From Takakia lepidozioides (Eukaryota; Streptophyta; Takakiopsida; Takakiales; Takakiaceae), in the NCBI GenBank assembly GCA_030704615.1, contig CM060733.1, forward strand, positions 5,086,001-5,146,000: DNA of 60,000 bases, in the 5' to 3' direction. The translations under genes were made by a program, and so were the position numbers. The notes under the pieces were generated by a model. That model was not told the DNA's origin and searched no databases. It saw only the letters and a program-made list of their open reading frames with translations. The first letter of the stretch is position 1. The number at the start of each line of letters is the position of its first letter. This document shows, piece after piece, positions 10,500 to 22,400 of the stretch.

Positions 10500-12350
10500 A
10501 TGCACATCCCCCCTTCCTCTCCATCGCTGGGCCCCTCACGGATCTATGACCGTGTCTTCAGCCACCCTTGATTCTGAGCACCTAGTTCTGCTCATAAAAT
10601 TTGTGGAAAGCTTTCTAAAAGAAGGTGACTGCAACATAGAGTTAACTTATAAGAACCTAGAGTAAGTAGAGAAGTAAAACCCCATAACCAAAGGGGAGAA
10701 TAGGTGAAGATAAAGATAAAGATTCTTTAAGAGAAAAAATCAAATCTAACCGATTGAAGTAAATCAGACAGGAAAGAAGGTGGGTCAGAAAATCTCAGTA
10801 AGGGCAAGATGGAACTGGCCCGGGCCCCTCTGCCACAAAATAGTCTTAGTTTGTGGCTTTGTGCAATAGAAACTAGCTCACAAGGAAGGCTTCAAAAAAG
10901 TTTATGCCTCCCTCAGGAAACGAAAATTACGTTATCTCTTGACCCCGAAGGACTACTACTGCCTTCCACTGGGAAAGTGGACACTTTTGTGACACCAATT
11001 GACGGTTTGAACCCACAACCACTTCCGAGGTAGTATGTGCCCATCGTCGCAAGAGCTGGGTTCATGGGCACTCCCACATGGCCCCGGAAGTCCTCATGAG
11101 GGATCGCCCCTTAAAAATGAGAAAGGGTGGTTTCATGGACACCTTTCATTCACCCCTATAAAATCATGGCACCAATTGCATGTGAGCCCATGACATAGTA
11201 AATGATAATTAATAAAAGTTTTAGGTGAAGATGTCAAAAATCATTCCTCTCCTAAAATCTAACGTACTTTGGATGGAAATCAATAACAATATGGCTGTGG
11301 TCCCGCTATAAGAAAAGACATTTGTCAACTAGTGGGGCCACAAAAATCTATAGCCCCTTGTGAAGTGAAGGGACGTCTTTTTTGTGCCCCTTAGCAAAGG
11401 CTGGGACGCTTCTTACAGAATATTCTATCTAAGCCAATAGCGCCTCTTTAATCATGGGGCGATTGATGTAGGGTCGCTTGCAGCTGCCCATGGAACCCGC
11501 CCTGGCTCTAAAATTTGTTTGTGAAAGACACTACAAGAATAGAGGTATTTGACTAATGGGGGGTTGGTATCTCGTGAGCACAACCCGCAGTCATAGGGGT
11601 TAAATGTTTTCAAACCGCGGTCATAGGAATTACATGTTAACAGCCACGGTGCATATGAGTACCTTCAGATCTATTTTCTCAATGCGAAAATAACTTTTCT
11701 AGGGCTTAAACTGCCGATACATGGACTAAAATCCACGATTTTTGTTTTTATGGGGTTGTCTGGGGTATCCGGTTCGCATAACGTAGGAAACCCCACGCCT
11801 ATAGGGTAACATGTTTCTCGTGTATAGGTGTTACTTGTTTCTTAAGTGATGCTATGAGGGCCTATCTGAGTAAGTTTAAAAAAAAAGTTCTGCAAAGTTT
11901 TTAGTTTCTCAATTTTAGTTTCGTTGGAGAATATTCGAAAGGTATCTAGAGAATATCCTTAATATTCGTGGCTACCGAAAATTCACGGGACCAAGCGTTG
12001 GGGCTTTCAATGCCTTTATTTTTGAGTTCATGTGCCAAGAAAGTCATCGACTAATAATGTCTACATCCAGAAATGAGTTCAAAGAAAGGCATCCAACTGA
12101 TAATGCATACATCAGAAATTTGAACTGCTGGCGGGAGGAATGTATCCATGGAACTTAGCACGATAGTGGATAGTGGTGATCTTGCAGCCACCAAAACAGC
12201 CGCCTCGTGTGCCTGGATGTCGCAAGTGAAAGTGGATTTGACCGAGTAGGGATCAGTCAGTCAATCTACACAAAGCACCTTGGAAACTGACAATGCGCCC
12301 AACTTCGATGGTGACGAAGAGCATGTGTATACTCTAGTAATTAGGGGAGT
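10500..12350. other. Spacer between the two GDSL units
   Basis: No gene recognised. The AT-rich right part (11500-12350) and the mixed left part contain only short ORFs without family features. A GGTTTGAACCC word at about 11006 resembles a pol III B box, but no matching A box was found at the right distance. Confidence 0.45.
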
Positions 12351-12354
12351 TTAG

Positions 12355-15300
12355 ACTTACGGGGGTTGGATGGGGTTTTAGTGGGAAGATACTATTTGTA
12401 TACAGGACAAATCTTATGTCACTCTCTGGTAGATGTTCCATGAGCCTGTGCTGTTCGCCTTTCTCAGAATCTAAATTTTCACAATCATTCATTTCTTTGG
12501 CTGCCAGCTGCTTATGAATTGTGTTCTTGAATCAAGTGGTGGAATATGTGCTTGTGATCACAAATCAAGTATTTTGGAGATGACTGATGGTCATGAGGAT
12601 GTCAAGCATCAAAAAATGCTGCACTTGAATCCTTGAGAGTTAGATCCATACTTGCAAGATAAGCCTCAAAACAAGGCAAAAAGGTGCCGCATTGTTTGGT
12701 AGTGATTGTATTAGTACAACAATTTTTACATGGCATATGGGCCATGAGTCACTGACCAGACGACCAGACATTGAAGACTTCACTGCTGAAAGTCATTTAC
12801 TGCTCTTTCCATCAAATGTTGAAACTGGAGTTGAGACAGGTTTCAAGAACTTTGATTGAGTAAGTCAGCCCCTCTTACTGGGAAGAGGAATTTGGACACT
12901 GCCTTCCAGCCTGATTCACCTGGATGATAACTGTCCCAAAAGAATGATTGTGAAGGATCTGCGCATATGGTATAGACCGGCTTGCCATCTGCACCAACGA
13001 CTCCACAATCTTTGAGGGCCAGTTCCCCTCCTAAACAACAGGGCAAGAGGGGCTTTGATAATCCTGTGCACCAGTCAAAGACCACCAAAGGTCACTGTCA
13101 GCCAATGTAGGATAACACAACAGGCGACCATCAGAGAAACCTGCAAACATAGATAGTGCACACTAATGTGGGGCTAAGCTCTTAACATGATGAATAAAGA
13201 GTGCATTATGCTCACCATAACTGGAAGGTTCCTCAAGGAGGATGGTGGTGAAGGCTTTGTGTTGATCGAGTATTGTGAATGTGAAGCCAGGTAAACTACT
13301 CCTTAGTTGTGCAACATTTGGTCTTGACGAGTGCTTCGTTGTGCTGGGTGGAGATGCTATTTTTGAATTCATCACAGGCTTTGAACCCAGGTCTCGTTGC
13401 AGACGGCAAACACCCAAGAGGCTGCAAGTTGTTGACATAGAATGTATGGAGGCCAAGAGCATGTGTCTTCGAAATGGAAGTGAATAACAGAGGGCATAAA
13501 GAGGGCCTACAGGATCCAGGATCATCTATAGTGTATGTGTGAGAGAAGGAAGAAGTGCTGGGAAATTTGTGGCAATAATGCAGCAGTGCCACCACTTAGG
13601 ACATACGCCCCATAGTCGTTGCCAGACACACCAATGAGCGCCACTGACTGAGCAAGGAATTCCTTGGGGTAGAACCAACCAGAGAGGAGAATTGGCTAAC
13701 TTGGTCACTCACGTTCAGTGCGGTCCCTAAGCTGTTGAGCACCCCAGCCCCACCAATGGCAAAGTTCATTCCATATTTGGGTTCACTTGGATTTGCAACC
13801 TTTTGTTCATATGGGATAGGCGATGGGATCTGCAGTGCCAGAGCTGCAGCTGCACACATTTTGATTGTTAGACTTCTCATTGAGCGATGATGTCGTCAAT
13901 GCACTCTACAAGTCCACACTAAACTACTGTACAAAGAGAACATTGCTAATCCAGGTTATTCGCTCCATAACCTCATCATGGCAAAAGATGTAGTTACCAA
14001 AGAATTCAGAGAAGACATGTCCATCAGAGAAACGGCCATCCGGACTTCCAGGCCATGTGTGACCATATGGAATGCGCCAAGGTTGGTTCAATCGCATGTC
14101 TGTCTCGTTGCATTTGCCTGTGTCAACATAGGAATCCCCAAATACAAACAGTGCATTCGGAGGTGGGCCTGCTACCATGATTTCAGCATTACCTGCGACA
14201 CAACAATGGTGGTCCAGTTCAGTCAAGCCCATTGTCAGACTGGGTAACAAGCTAGCTGTTTGTTGTCGTCAACATTTCCTCCCTAGAGGAGACCCAAAGC
14301 TGCCTACAAAGTATGTGCACAAGGGTGGACACTTCCTAAGGGTCACTATTGGGATCGTTTTGGAAGCCTGTGTATACCAATGTGTGTATCTCATCAAGCT
14401 AGGGAACTGCCATTTGTGGCCGGATGGACAGCGTCAACCTCTGACGTTCACCTTCTGCGTGCTTAACTGAATGTGTTGGAATCTAGGGCCTTCCACGCTT
14501 TGGCAAGGGCGCATATGCTATTCAAATCGTCTTTTGCCAGTCTGAGATTGTCGGAACATCTCCCGGCGAAGAAATACCATCTTCTGGGATATGCATTCAG
14601 GCAATCCCAATTAATTATTAGTCAAGAGAAAATCCTGTGTTTGCAGTTCACATCATCCCCAAACAGCAATGGTCGGTTTGGGTCCTTCAATGTTATAGCA
14701 CCTTCTGGAGCTGACATTTCCTTCTCTGTGGAATACTCTACATTCAACGACTTGTGACCTTTCCCCATTTCGCCTCTTATCGCCCTACAATGGAGCTCAG
14801 AAAACTTCAGGTACTTAGGTCTATGTCAAGGGCCCGCATCCCAGTGCAGTAAAAGAGAGTGGGGGTTGAAGGTCAACCAACCTTGCATTCAGGCAGTCCC
14901 CTTCACAGTCTCTATCACACATTGTCACGACAGGCGAAATCCCGAGTCTATCATAAAAGTGATAATGGTGCCCCGCAGGATCGTCAAGAGACTGTGAAAA
15001 GAAGTAGCTCGAAACGTGAGTTAGGTAAAATGACACACCAGTCCGACATCTCAACATAAATGATCGAGCGACTTAGTTGAATCTTACAGCTAGAGTCTGA
15101 GCTTTTTTAGCCTTTCTTCTCATGCCAACAGAGATTCACACTACAAGAGGCACTCACCCAGATAGCCCATTGACATAAATACTGTGCACTGCAACCAGAG
15201 ATTCCATAGCTGCTTGCAAGCTTCCATGATGCGCTCCCTGCGCCGCCTCCACAAACCACAAACCAGGGTCCTTCAGTCTATCCCTCCACAATCCACTGTC

Positions 15301-15420
15301 TCTCTCTGGCCTCTGAATTATGTGTGGGCCCTCGTCGTAACGAAGCTGGTCAGGCAGTGGGGCCGCCACGCATAAAAATACCACTACCTGCATGGTGATG
15401 CATGGTGATGGCACGTATGT
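12355..15420 (-). repeat. Right unit of the GDSL tandem duplication
   Basis: Direct copy of 7205-10300. It is diverged by point changes, a small insertion in exon 4, a 4-base deletion in exon 3 and a larger deletion that removes the end of intron 3 and the start of exon 4. It has extra sequence at its left side (about 12520-12680) absent from the other unit. Confidence 0.88.
12843..15227 (-). pseudogene. GDSL esterase/lipase pseudogene
   Basis: Paralogue of the gene at 7543-10159. Exon 1 (15158-15227) and exon 2 (13998-14192, with FGDSYVDTG) are intact and in phase. Exon 3 (about 13573-13850) has a 4-base deletion near 13672 that shifts frame before the SGND block. Its donor GTAAG is gone (the sequence reads GCTGCATTATTG), and the 5' fifth of exon 4 is deleted at about 13460. 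Exon 4 also has a 4-base insertion at about 13316. The last exon (12843-13063) keeps the Asp/His block FFWDSYHPGE. With two frameshifts, a lost donor and a lost acceptor it cannot make the full enzyme. Confidence 0.87.
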
Positions 15421-16437
15421 TACAATCTACACGTCAGCAAGCGGCTAGTCGCGTATGGCTCCTCTTTGTGATATTGGATTATACTTTTATCCACAATAAA
15501 CTTGAAGATTCATCCATTTATTTCTTCTCACAACAGCGATGTTACATGAGGGAGGTCTTACCTAGAGAAGGCACATCATGGTGTAGTTTTCAGCAAAGGG
15601 GAGGTGACACCTAGGGAAGGCACAACAGGGGCTTAGCCATTTTTGACACTGATGCGTGGTCTCCTCTTTACAATGATAAGAGGAGCCAACAAAATGCTGT
15701 TCATGATCATTTTGAGGATGTTACCTTGGTTGCAAGTGCTAAGGAGGCGACAAACCTTACGAAATTCACAAGTGCTTTTCGAAAGACGACGTCTGTAATT
15801 GAAGATGCTAGAAGCACACTCATGGCACCGAAAGGATAAAAAAAGCAGAGTGCTCTACATGGGTACATATGTACATATAGTACATGGCCTATGCTGAAAA
15901 GAGGTGAAATTTCTCTACCATACCTATCCAGTGACTGCATGATTTTTGATGTTACATCTTATATGTATATTCGGATGTATCATCTTTGTTTGGGCATTTG
16001 TGAGGATCAAGGAAAACATGACAAAGTGTAGTGCAATGTACTCACTCTATATGTAATGTTTCGCAAGTGAAAACATGCGTACTTAGCTACGATGTCAATG
16101 AATATAGATTCAGGGCATAGTGCATATTTAGTATTTACCACTACAAGATCATGACATTGTAGATATTAAAAGAGTTGGAGATCCTTCTCAGAAGGCCGAC
16201 ATGTGCATGTGTGTGATACAGAGAAAGCTTGTGCTGAAATAGCCTGCTTATGGTAGCTTGGAAGGCTCTTCTCCCATCTCAGCCAGCTGGAAAAGAGAGA
16301 AATTGCAACATCTAACCGACAAAACATGGACAAAGCAAGGTCATGCTAAAAGACTTCAATACAGAAATAAACATTCAATCAATCACTTTGATTGGTAGGG
16401 ATTATCTCACAATAAGAATTTTCAACCATTCAACCTG
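15421..16437. other. Intergenic region, GDSL repeat to tRNase Z 3' end
   Basis: No gene recognised. The right end should hold the 3' untranslated region of the tRNase Z gene on -. Two short near-copies of a GGGAGGT(C/G)-ACCTAG(G/A)GAAGGCACA word occur at about 15551 and 15600. Confidence 0.4.
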
Positions 16438-19400
16438 TCAGAACTCCTGCGGTTCATCTGTTCCTTCTTCCTCAACTGCCATCAGCTCTTCTTTAAAGAG
16501 AAGCTTAAGTGCTGGCAGGAGGGAGGGAAGCAATGGCAAGTCTGCCAAATTAGCACTCATCATATCAAATGCAACACACGTCTGTGTTGTGTAACTGCCG
16601 TCAAATACTGGAATTTTTGGGTACCGCTGACTGAAATGTGTCAGAATTGTCCGGTAAACCCCAGCAGCAATCCCTGTCTCGATGGCCTCTCTAGTCAAGC
16701 TGTGGTTTTTGGCGAGTGCCTCCTCTGGCATCCCATCATCAAACGTGGCCTGCATGTGCACAGACAATACGATGAAACAATTCAATCTCTATCTTCCTCT
16801 CTCTCTCTAGGTCTATACACAAATAACCTTCTGGCCCCAGTATGAGTCCTATATTTTTTCCTTGGGTCATCTTCTTCTCTCCAGCTCCAGCAAGAACGTT
16901 TCACTCCACCTTTTACATCCTGTGCTTCATTTTTCGTTTGTCTGCCCAAACTGGATGGAAGGTCGAAGCCAAAGAATAAAAAAGCTTCAGTAGTGTTATT
17001 ATCTATTTTTCAGCCTCCCTTTGCTAACCAGCATCCAGGGTCCAGAATGGTCAGACTCCAAGCCAAGGCTGCTGATCAGTTAACCCATTGAGTTTCAATC
17101 ACATTCTCATTTCTAATCTGAACTTTATAGACAAATAAAGTAAGACCTATACCTCATGTATGAGAACTGTTGCCCCTTCTGAGGCCTCAACAAGAGCTTT
17201 ACAAGGTCGCGTGTCACCAGAATAAACCAGCTTCCATCCAAGCCTCTCTCTATCCAGACTGGCATCAATCCGACCTTGCGCCTCTATCACTACACCAAAT
17301 GCATGTGGGCAATGCACCACGGGTACACTGATGAGCTTTGCAAGGCCCATGGCGGACAAGGTCTCTTTCAGCTTTTCACGGCCACCCCAGTCCAAACCTG
17401 ATAGCAGGTTGACCCCTGGTTGGAGCCAGTAATTGCGCATCTGCCCTCTCCTGGGTGAGCTGACACTCCCTCCCACCTGCAACTCGTTCTCCGCAAAAGT
17501 CAATGATGGAATCCTGATCAGCCCCCCTCGTGCACTGTTCCCATCCCCAAAGCCCTCACTTCCTTTCTTGGGGCCAGCTGCCTTGGAACTTCCACTAATA
17601 GACTCATTAATATTCTCCTCCTCAATCTTCTTGCCATCGGCTGATGGTCCTTGCTGTCTTGCTATGACTTCAGCATGTGCTGTTGTCTGACTACAATCCA
17701 GGAACTCCATTCCCAGGTCTTCAAGCCTTCCATACGCATCTAGAAAGCGCTTCAGCTGCTTTGGTCCTATCACAAGGATGGGCACAAATGCCCCCTGACT
17801 TTCTAAGAGATGCCTTCGCACTGACAATAACCGGGCAAGTCCTGTGTGGTGATCTGCATGAATGTGCGAAATCCAGACACACTTCAGCCCTGCCAGAACT
17901 TCATCCGCACCCTGTGAACCATACCTGAAGTCCAACACAACAGAAGTGTTGTTCAGGAGCACAGTTCAAGTCATACTAATCTTAAATGCAGCCAAAATAG
18001 CTTCACCAGAAACCAGAGTGCCAACCATCATCGGAACCCTTACAAAGAGTAGAAAACAAACTCAGGGAAGTGCATACACTGCTTGGAATAGCAGCTTGCT
18101 AAATTCTAGCAAGTGTGCTATGTTTGAGGAGAGGAGGGAGAGAATGTACTCATAAGACGTTGTTTGCCCCGCGCCCAGTTTCAGCGGAACACAAAGGGAC
18201 AGAACCTACCTTTGTCAAAGGCTGACGCCGGTAGTATGACTTACCTTGAAACAGAAAATTGATCCGAGGTTTCCAGATATCCTCTAGAAATCCTTTCCAC
18301 AAACATCAATCTGCTGTGTGTGATTTGCCCAATAACTAGACCCCAAAAGGGCCTGAGGTTTTGGCTCAGCCTCGGGATTTTCAAAGTTGGTAAACAGAGG
18401 TACAGGGACAGGGACAATTCCGTTGATGGATTTGAAGAGGGTGTCTCTCTGGTAAGAGTACCCAGGACCCTGAATCAAGAAAGGGGATATTGTCTTCAGG
18501 TTGCCCACACAAAGGGCATTTGCAATCCCCCTTTCCTCTGTGCGTCTCTTTGCTGTTCAACGGTAGGCTTCCCTCCCGGAGTTTAAATTTCACTCGAGTG
18601 CCGAGAGTGGGTAAACCCTTGAGGTCATCCATGATGGCCTCACCCATGTCACAGACTGGAAACAAGTTCAGGGAGGAGTGAGAGAGAGAAATGAAATGAA
18701 ATGGTACTTTATAACGTCCGCGGAAAGCTCATAGTGCTTATGGGACAAAATGGGAAAGAACATGAGAGGAAACAAAACCAGAGCCAAAAATAAAACTATT
18801 GCTCGAGGGATTGTCTAAGGGTGAAGGCCTCGTGCAGGTAAGCTGCCAAGCATTTCTGATCCTCATAGTGGAAGACTTCAGTGAGAGATTGAGTTCCGCG
18901 GAATAGACAATGGAATCTCCAACAGACCTTGTAGAGAGAGAGAGAAAGTACCTTCGTTTGAGCTGTGCATAGGTGCCTTCACCACAATCTAACATAAGGC
19001 CCCCGCGTTCAAAGAGGTGCACGTAAATAGCACTCACATTCCGGTACTTTGAGGGTTGTGATGAACCTGTGCCAAGAAACACCATTTCCATCTCCTCTCT
19101 ACTGACACCCTGCAGGCAATCTGGAATATCCTCCTCTAGATGATCCTCTGAAACAGGCTCCATTCCAGTTGAACTTGAAGTTCTCATTTCATTCCTCACG
19201 TTGGGCTCGTGCCTACCCTCCTCTACTCCCATACCACCAAGGTAACAAGGTCGGAACAATCCAATGTCATTGTCTCAAGAAATCAAAGAGTCTCATAATG
19301 ACCCAGCAACTGGCTCACTTGCAGTTGCCAGACTACCTAACTTTTGCATACTTTAAAGCATGTGATGCATGATTTGCAGACACCATTCCAATAAGAACTA

Positions 19401-22400
19401 CTGGAGCCAATGCATGTTCTTGCTTGATAATTAATTCTAATTTTTGTTAGCTGGGACTGATATTTGAGATGTAACAAAATTGCAGGATGGGAGAAAGAAA
19501 AAGTTGGATTGTGGACTTCTGTTCTACAGTAGTGGTATTTCTTCCAATGATCACATCTGGAGATAATCAATTTATTCCATCTACTGCACACTGTTCCAGC
19601 AACCAGAATCTTCACATCCAAAGAGCTTGAAGACTCAACAACCACATTCAATTTCTTGAGAACGAAAGGTTGACTGTGACTCATGGGGTGTACCTGTTGA
19701 GCCTGAATTGCTATGTGTTAGAAGTCCAGTCCCTAATTTGGGCAGACATTCTGCCAGCCAAGGCTCTTCAACAGGATAGTACTGACAATGGCTTTCTTCT
19801 TGCTCTGTGACCATTGGGCCTACTCCTGAATCGCTAATGGTAACATGACCCATAGAGGTATTCCACAAATCTGCAATCTGCCTGGATGCTTCCAGCACCT
19901 CTGGGATGTCAAGGGCCAGCTGTTCCTGAACCTCTTTAATGCTGAAGGGTCCAGGCACTGCAGAGCGGTCGAACCCCAAGCCTGCCAATGGCCGTAAACG
20001 GAACTACAGCCCCACCAGCCATACAGAAGACAGTATGAGTGCTTTTAGAGACATGGAAGCAAAACATAAGGGAAAGGTAATCCCACTTGAGCTAAAGCAT
20101 ACTGTACAGAGACTTTCAAAGCGCATGTCTAGTTATCGAGTCATTTCCAGCATCTATCCATACCTTCAAGAGGTTTTCTGCAACAGCAACTGTTCCCGAA
20201 CATGTTGCACCTGTCTGCCACAACCAATGAAAATGCTTAGTTTAGATATGTGCTTAAACGTAGAACAAAGCCATGGTCAGAATTCACTATTTGTTGGTAA
20301 CTGGACATTGTATGAGTATCCCTTAAACCTTCGTCACATGATAGGCAATGGAGAGATTGTTGGTACCCAAGGGCTTACAATTGCACTTGCCTCAATAGGA
20401 GGTAGTTCTGTGTCTGGATCCTTCGGTTGCAGACTGGAAACAGGAAACACCTGAGGGCAAATAAAATTCAAACGGGACACCACCCTTGCACTGGACTTCA
20501 AAATTGGTGCCGCCATGTTCAACCTGGGATCAAGAAAACAAATCAATATTCCCAGATTGAAGCTCTTGAGTGCTTGTAACTGTTTTGACTTCTTCGTCAG
20601 AGAAAATTTGATACCTGATTCAAGTAGCTTGCTAAATGTCAAAAACCTCTCTGCTTACAGGGAAAGTGAAGAGTATAAACAAACTCCATACATCCAACAT
20701 GATGTACCAACAGGCCACCAGCACTCCTAACTTGAAGTCCATTCCTAATAAACCCCTATGTTAGCACACATATGTACCCACAACAAGGATAACAAGAGTA
20801 CTACATATCTATGGCACTACGCTTGGTATTTTACAATAACTTGTAAAAATTCCCCTACAAAGTGGTCATTCATTCAGCAGCTGCAACCTCCCACTGCCCC
20901 CTTCCCCCCTGCATCACTTCTCTTAGTTTCTCTTCTCCTTGGTTCTTCCTTCTTTTTATCTCTGTCACTTTATCTGCCTGCTTATGAACAACTGACCAAA
21001 GGCAAAGTCAACAACAGCTAAGTGCAAAGTGCAATCGTACACGCCATGGCCGGCCATCACATGTTGGACTCGTGGGAAATGCAACATCCATTCTTGATAT
21101 CGGGGGTCCTCGGTCACAACGGCTGGGCTGATATGCACCATGAGTGTGACCTGTTTGGCTAAGCTTCCTGCATCCAAACTTCCAAGAACCAGGGATGTTT
21201 CTTGGAGGGAGCATAGGCCCGGGGCCGATATTAAGGATGGGATATGCAAGACGGTAGGGCAGTCAACGAGGACAAATATGGGGCCTGGAGATGAAGGTCC
21301 CATGACATCGCTAGGATGAACCTGCCAGACCACCAAAGCCAATGCAGGTTCACAACTGTCAGGCGGTGCTCCTTAGAGGGAAACTTTGCTGTCTCATACA
21401 ATTAGAATAAAACTTTCAGACTCTCCCTTGCTGTCACCCTCACTCTCCCTCCCTCTGCCTCTATGTACATCTGTCTAACACTCACACTCATAACCAGCCA
21501 CACTTAATTTCTGAAAATTGTTCTGGTGATCTATAACCAGACCAGACCCATTCAAATTCTTAGTCTGAAAAGAGACACAACCTGAAGGCCCAGCAACTGT
21601 AGTTACCAGTTCCCTCTGTAAGTAAATTTGCCTGTGCAGTTATGGAAAGTTGCTTCTAGTCTTTCAGCCCATTAGAACTTTGAAAAGAGTGAAACCATCC
21701 GCACCAGTGTTTTGCCATCATCTGCAATCACTGACTTGCCAGCCTGAAGTAGACCATAATGTGGTCCCGGTCGCCGGAAAAATGCCTCCGCCTTAATAGG
21801 ATCAAACTTGCCTTTTACCTCTGGTAACTCGCACACATACACCACTGCAACCTCGCCAGCTCTACACGTGTCAGCAACAATACCTCCAGGGACTTGCCCA
21901 GTGGCTGGCAATGGCTCCTCCACTCGTGGGCGTTTCTGGCCTGCAAAGGTTCATTGTGGCGGTGGTGATTAAGAATGGACTAGAATGTCTCCCATCACAT
22001 TATCCTCCCACATGGTTTCAAACATCCAGAAAGGCTGCACAGCAGAATAAATCCGACCTAGTATATGCAACAGTTCACCTGATTAAGGCCAGATGAAGGC
22101 CAATGCCAGAGACATTTTCACTTTCAAATTCAAATCAGAGTTCTGACCTCATAAAAAATTGGATGGGCACATGTCCGCATCCTTCCTGAATGATGCATGG
22201 GAAACTTCTATTTGACCAAAGTTTTTCTTAACCAAGCAGCTTCATGTGAACAGCTTAGATACAGAATCTGTTTATCAGACATACTACAGATTGAGGTTGA
22301 GGTATCTATCCTTCAACCTTTTTTCACTCCGCTTCCAGTAGCTGCAGTAGAACTTGTGCCCAGGCCACTTTTGTCATTTTCTAGGGCCTCCACAGGCTCG

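Noticed and set aside
10960-11060. B-box-like GGTTTGAACCC near 11006
   Set aside because: No A box at suitable distance on either strand, so not called as a tRNA or SINE.
16860-16990. Possible extra copy of the LINE-like tail (TCTGCCCAAACTGG)
   Set aside because: Only about 14 bases agree well; the diagnostic GCAAACAACGTCT word is absent.
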